From an uncultured Acetatifactor sp. (GTDB lineage: Bacteria > Bacillota > Clostridia > Lachnospirales > Lachnospiraceae): a stretch of 7,435 nt of DNA. Where the stretch lies: the NCBI GenBank assembly GCA_947631715.1, contig CANRMK010000116.1, positions 1-7,435 of the forward strand, read 5' to 3'. Shown in pieces: positions 7,316 through 7,435 of the stretch; position 1 is the stretch's first letter, and each line of letters begins with the position of its first letter. Both the position numbers and the translations under genes were made by a program. The notes beneath the pieces are model-generated. The model did no database searches. It was given only the letters and a program-made list of their open reading frames with translations, and was not told where the DNA came from.

Positions 7316-7435
7316 TGCCTTTTTATGGCAGACCGCCTGGTCTGGAAGTGCCCTTTTCATGACAGACCGTCAGGTCTGGAAGTGCCCTTTTCATGACAGA
7401 CCGCTAGGTCTGAAATTGCTTTTTTATGGCAGGCC
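7316..7435. repeat. Tandem ~34-bp repeat, three full copies and one partial, upstream of cbiD
   Basis: Copies begin at 7316, 7349, 7383 and 7417, with spacings of 33, 34 and 34 bases. On the plus strand each reads TGCC, a T run, ATGRCAGACC, four variable bases, then GGTCTG and a short A/G-rich tail. Copies 2 and 3 differ only in the loop and the last few bases. Copies 1 and the partial fourth share TTTTATGGCA where copies 2 and 3 have TTTTCATGACA. The block is cut by the window edge, so the copy number is unknown. Unit length is not a multiple of three and two minus-strand frames stop early, so coding is unlikely. It could be a genome-wide intergenic repeat family, an array of protein-binding dyads, or an RNA leader of stacked hairpins. 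There are no unique 30-base spacers, so it is not a CRISPR array. Confidence 0.85.
7329..7412. other. Three phased 16-bp palindromes (CAGACC-N4-GGTCTG)
   Basis: Perfect dyads lie at 7329-7344 (loop GCCT), 7363-7378 (loop GTCA) and 7397-7412 (loop GCTA), spaced exactly 34 bases centre to centre. The 6-bp arms are identical in all three while the loop varies after its first G. A fourth arm, CAGGCC, begins at 7430 and is cut by the window edge. As RNA, each could form a GC-rich stem with a tetraloop on either strand. None is followed directly by a U-tract, so none is a classical intrinsic terminator. As DNA they could be operators for a dimeric regulator. Function is not known from the sequence. 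Confidence 0.7.

Noticed and set aside
7308..7345. Promoter directly upstream of cbiD
   Set aside because: CATAAA on the minus strand resembles a -10 box, but no TTGACA-like -35 lies at about 17 bases. It is part of the repeat unit, so I do not call a promoter.
7329..7412. Intrinsic terminators
   Set aside because: Stems are only 6 bp. On the minus strand they are followed by TCATGAAAAGGG or CCATAAAAAGG, and on the plus strand the T run comes about nine bases after the stem, so no hairpin has an adjacent U-tract.
7316..7435. CRISPR array
   Set aside because: The 30-base conserved part is separated by only four variable bases, not by unique 30-40-base spacers, and no cas gene is seen.
7358..7435. 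End of an upstream coding gene on the minus strand
   Set aside because: One frame stays open for about 25 codons from the edge, but it runs through the 34-bp repeats, which shift frame with each copy, and shows no recognisable protein motif.

Overview
The window is part of an anaerobic (early cobalt-insertion) cobalamin biosynthesis operon. Every gene lies on the minus strand, so the operon reads from the right edge toward the left. In transcription order it holds cbiD (6201-7292), cbiF (5452-6216), cbiG (4328-5455), cbiH (3571-4338), a three-enzyme fusion cbiJ-cbiE-cbiT (1569-3605) and cbiA (136-1542). The last gene is a small cysteine-rich protein that runs off the left edge (1-161). Apart from one 26-base gap before cbiA, all neighbours overlap by 4 to 35 bases, so one polycistronic message with translational coupling is very likely.

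Together the enzymes do most of the middle of the pathway. CbiH methylates C17 and contracts the ring, CbiF methylates C11, CbiG opens the lactone and releases acetaldehyde, and CbiD methylates C1. CbiJ then reduces the macrocycle, CbiT methylates C15 and decarboxylates the C12 acetate, and CbiE methylates C5. CbiA later amidates the a and c side chains of cobyrinate. The chelatase (CbiK/CbiX), CbiL, CbiC, CbiP, CbiB and the nucleotide-loop genes are not in the window. They may lie in the flanks.

The right edge (7308-7435) holds no convincing gene. It contains a tandem repeat of about 34 bases, three full copies and part of a fourth, each full copy carrying the same 6-bp-stem palindrome with a different 4-base loop. 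I see no cobalamin riboswitch in these 128 bases. This repeat block is the least explained part of the window.

The organism is probably a Clostridia member, most likely Lachnospiraceae-like. This is inferred from the cobalt-early gene set with CbiG and CbiD, the J-E-T fusion, the Cys-rich small protein after cbiA, purine-rich ribosome binding sites and a TTG start, in moderately GC-rich DNA. No ribosomal RNA or other marker is present to confirm it. I see no mobile element, tRNA, CRISPR array or broken gene.
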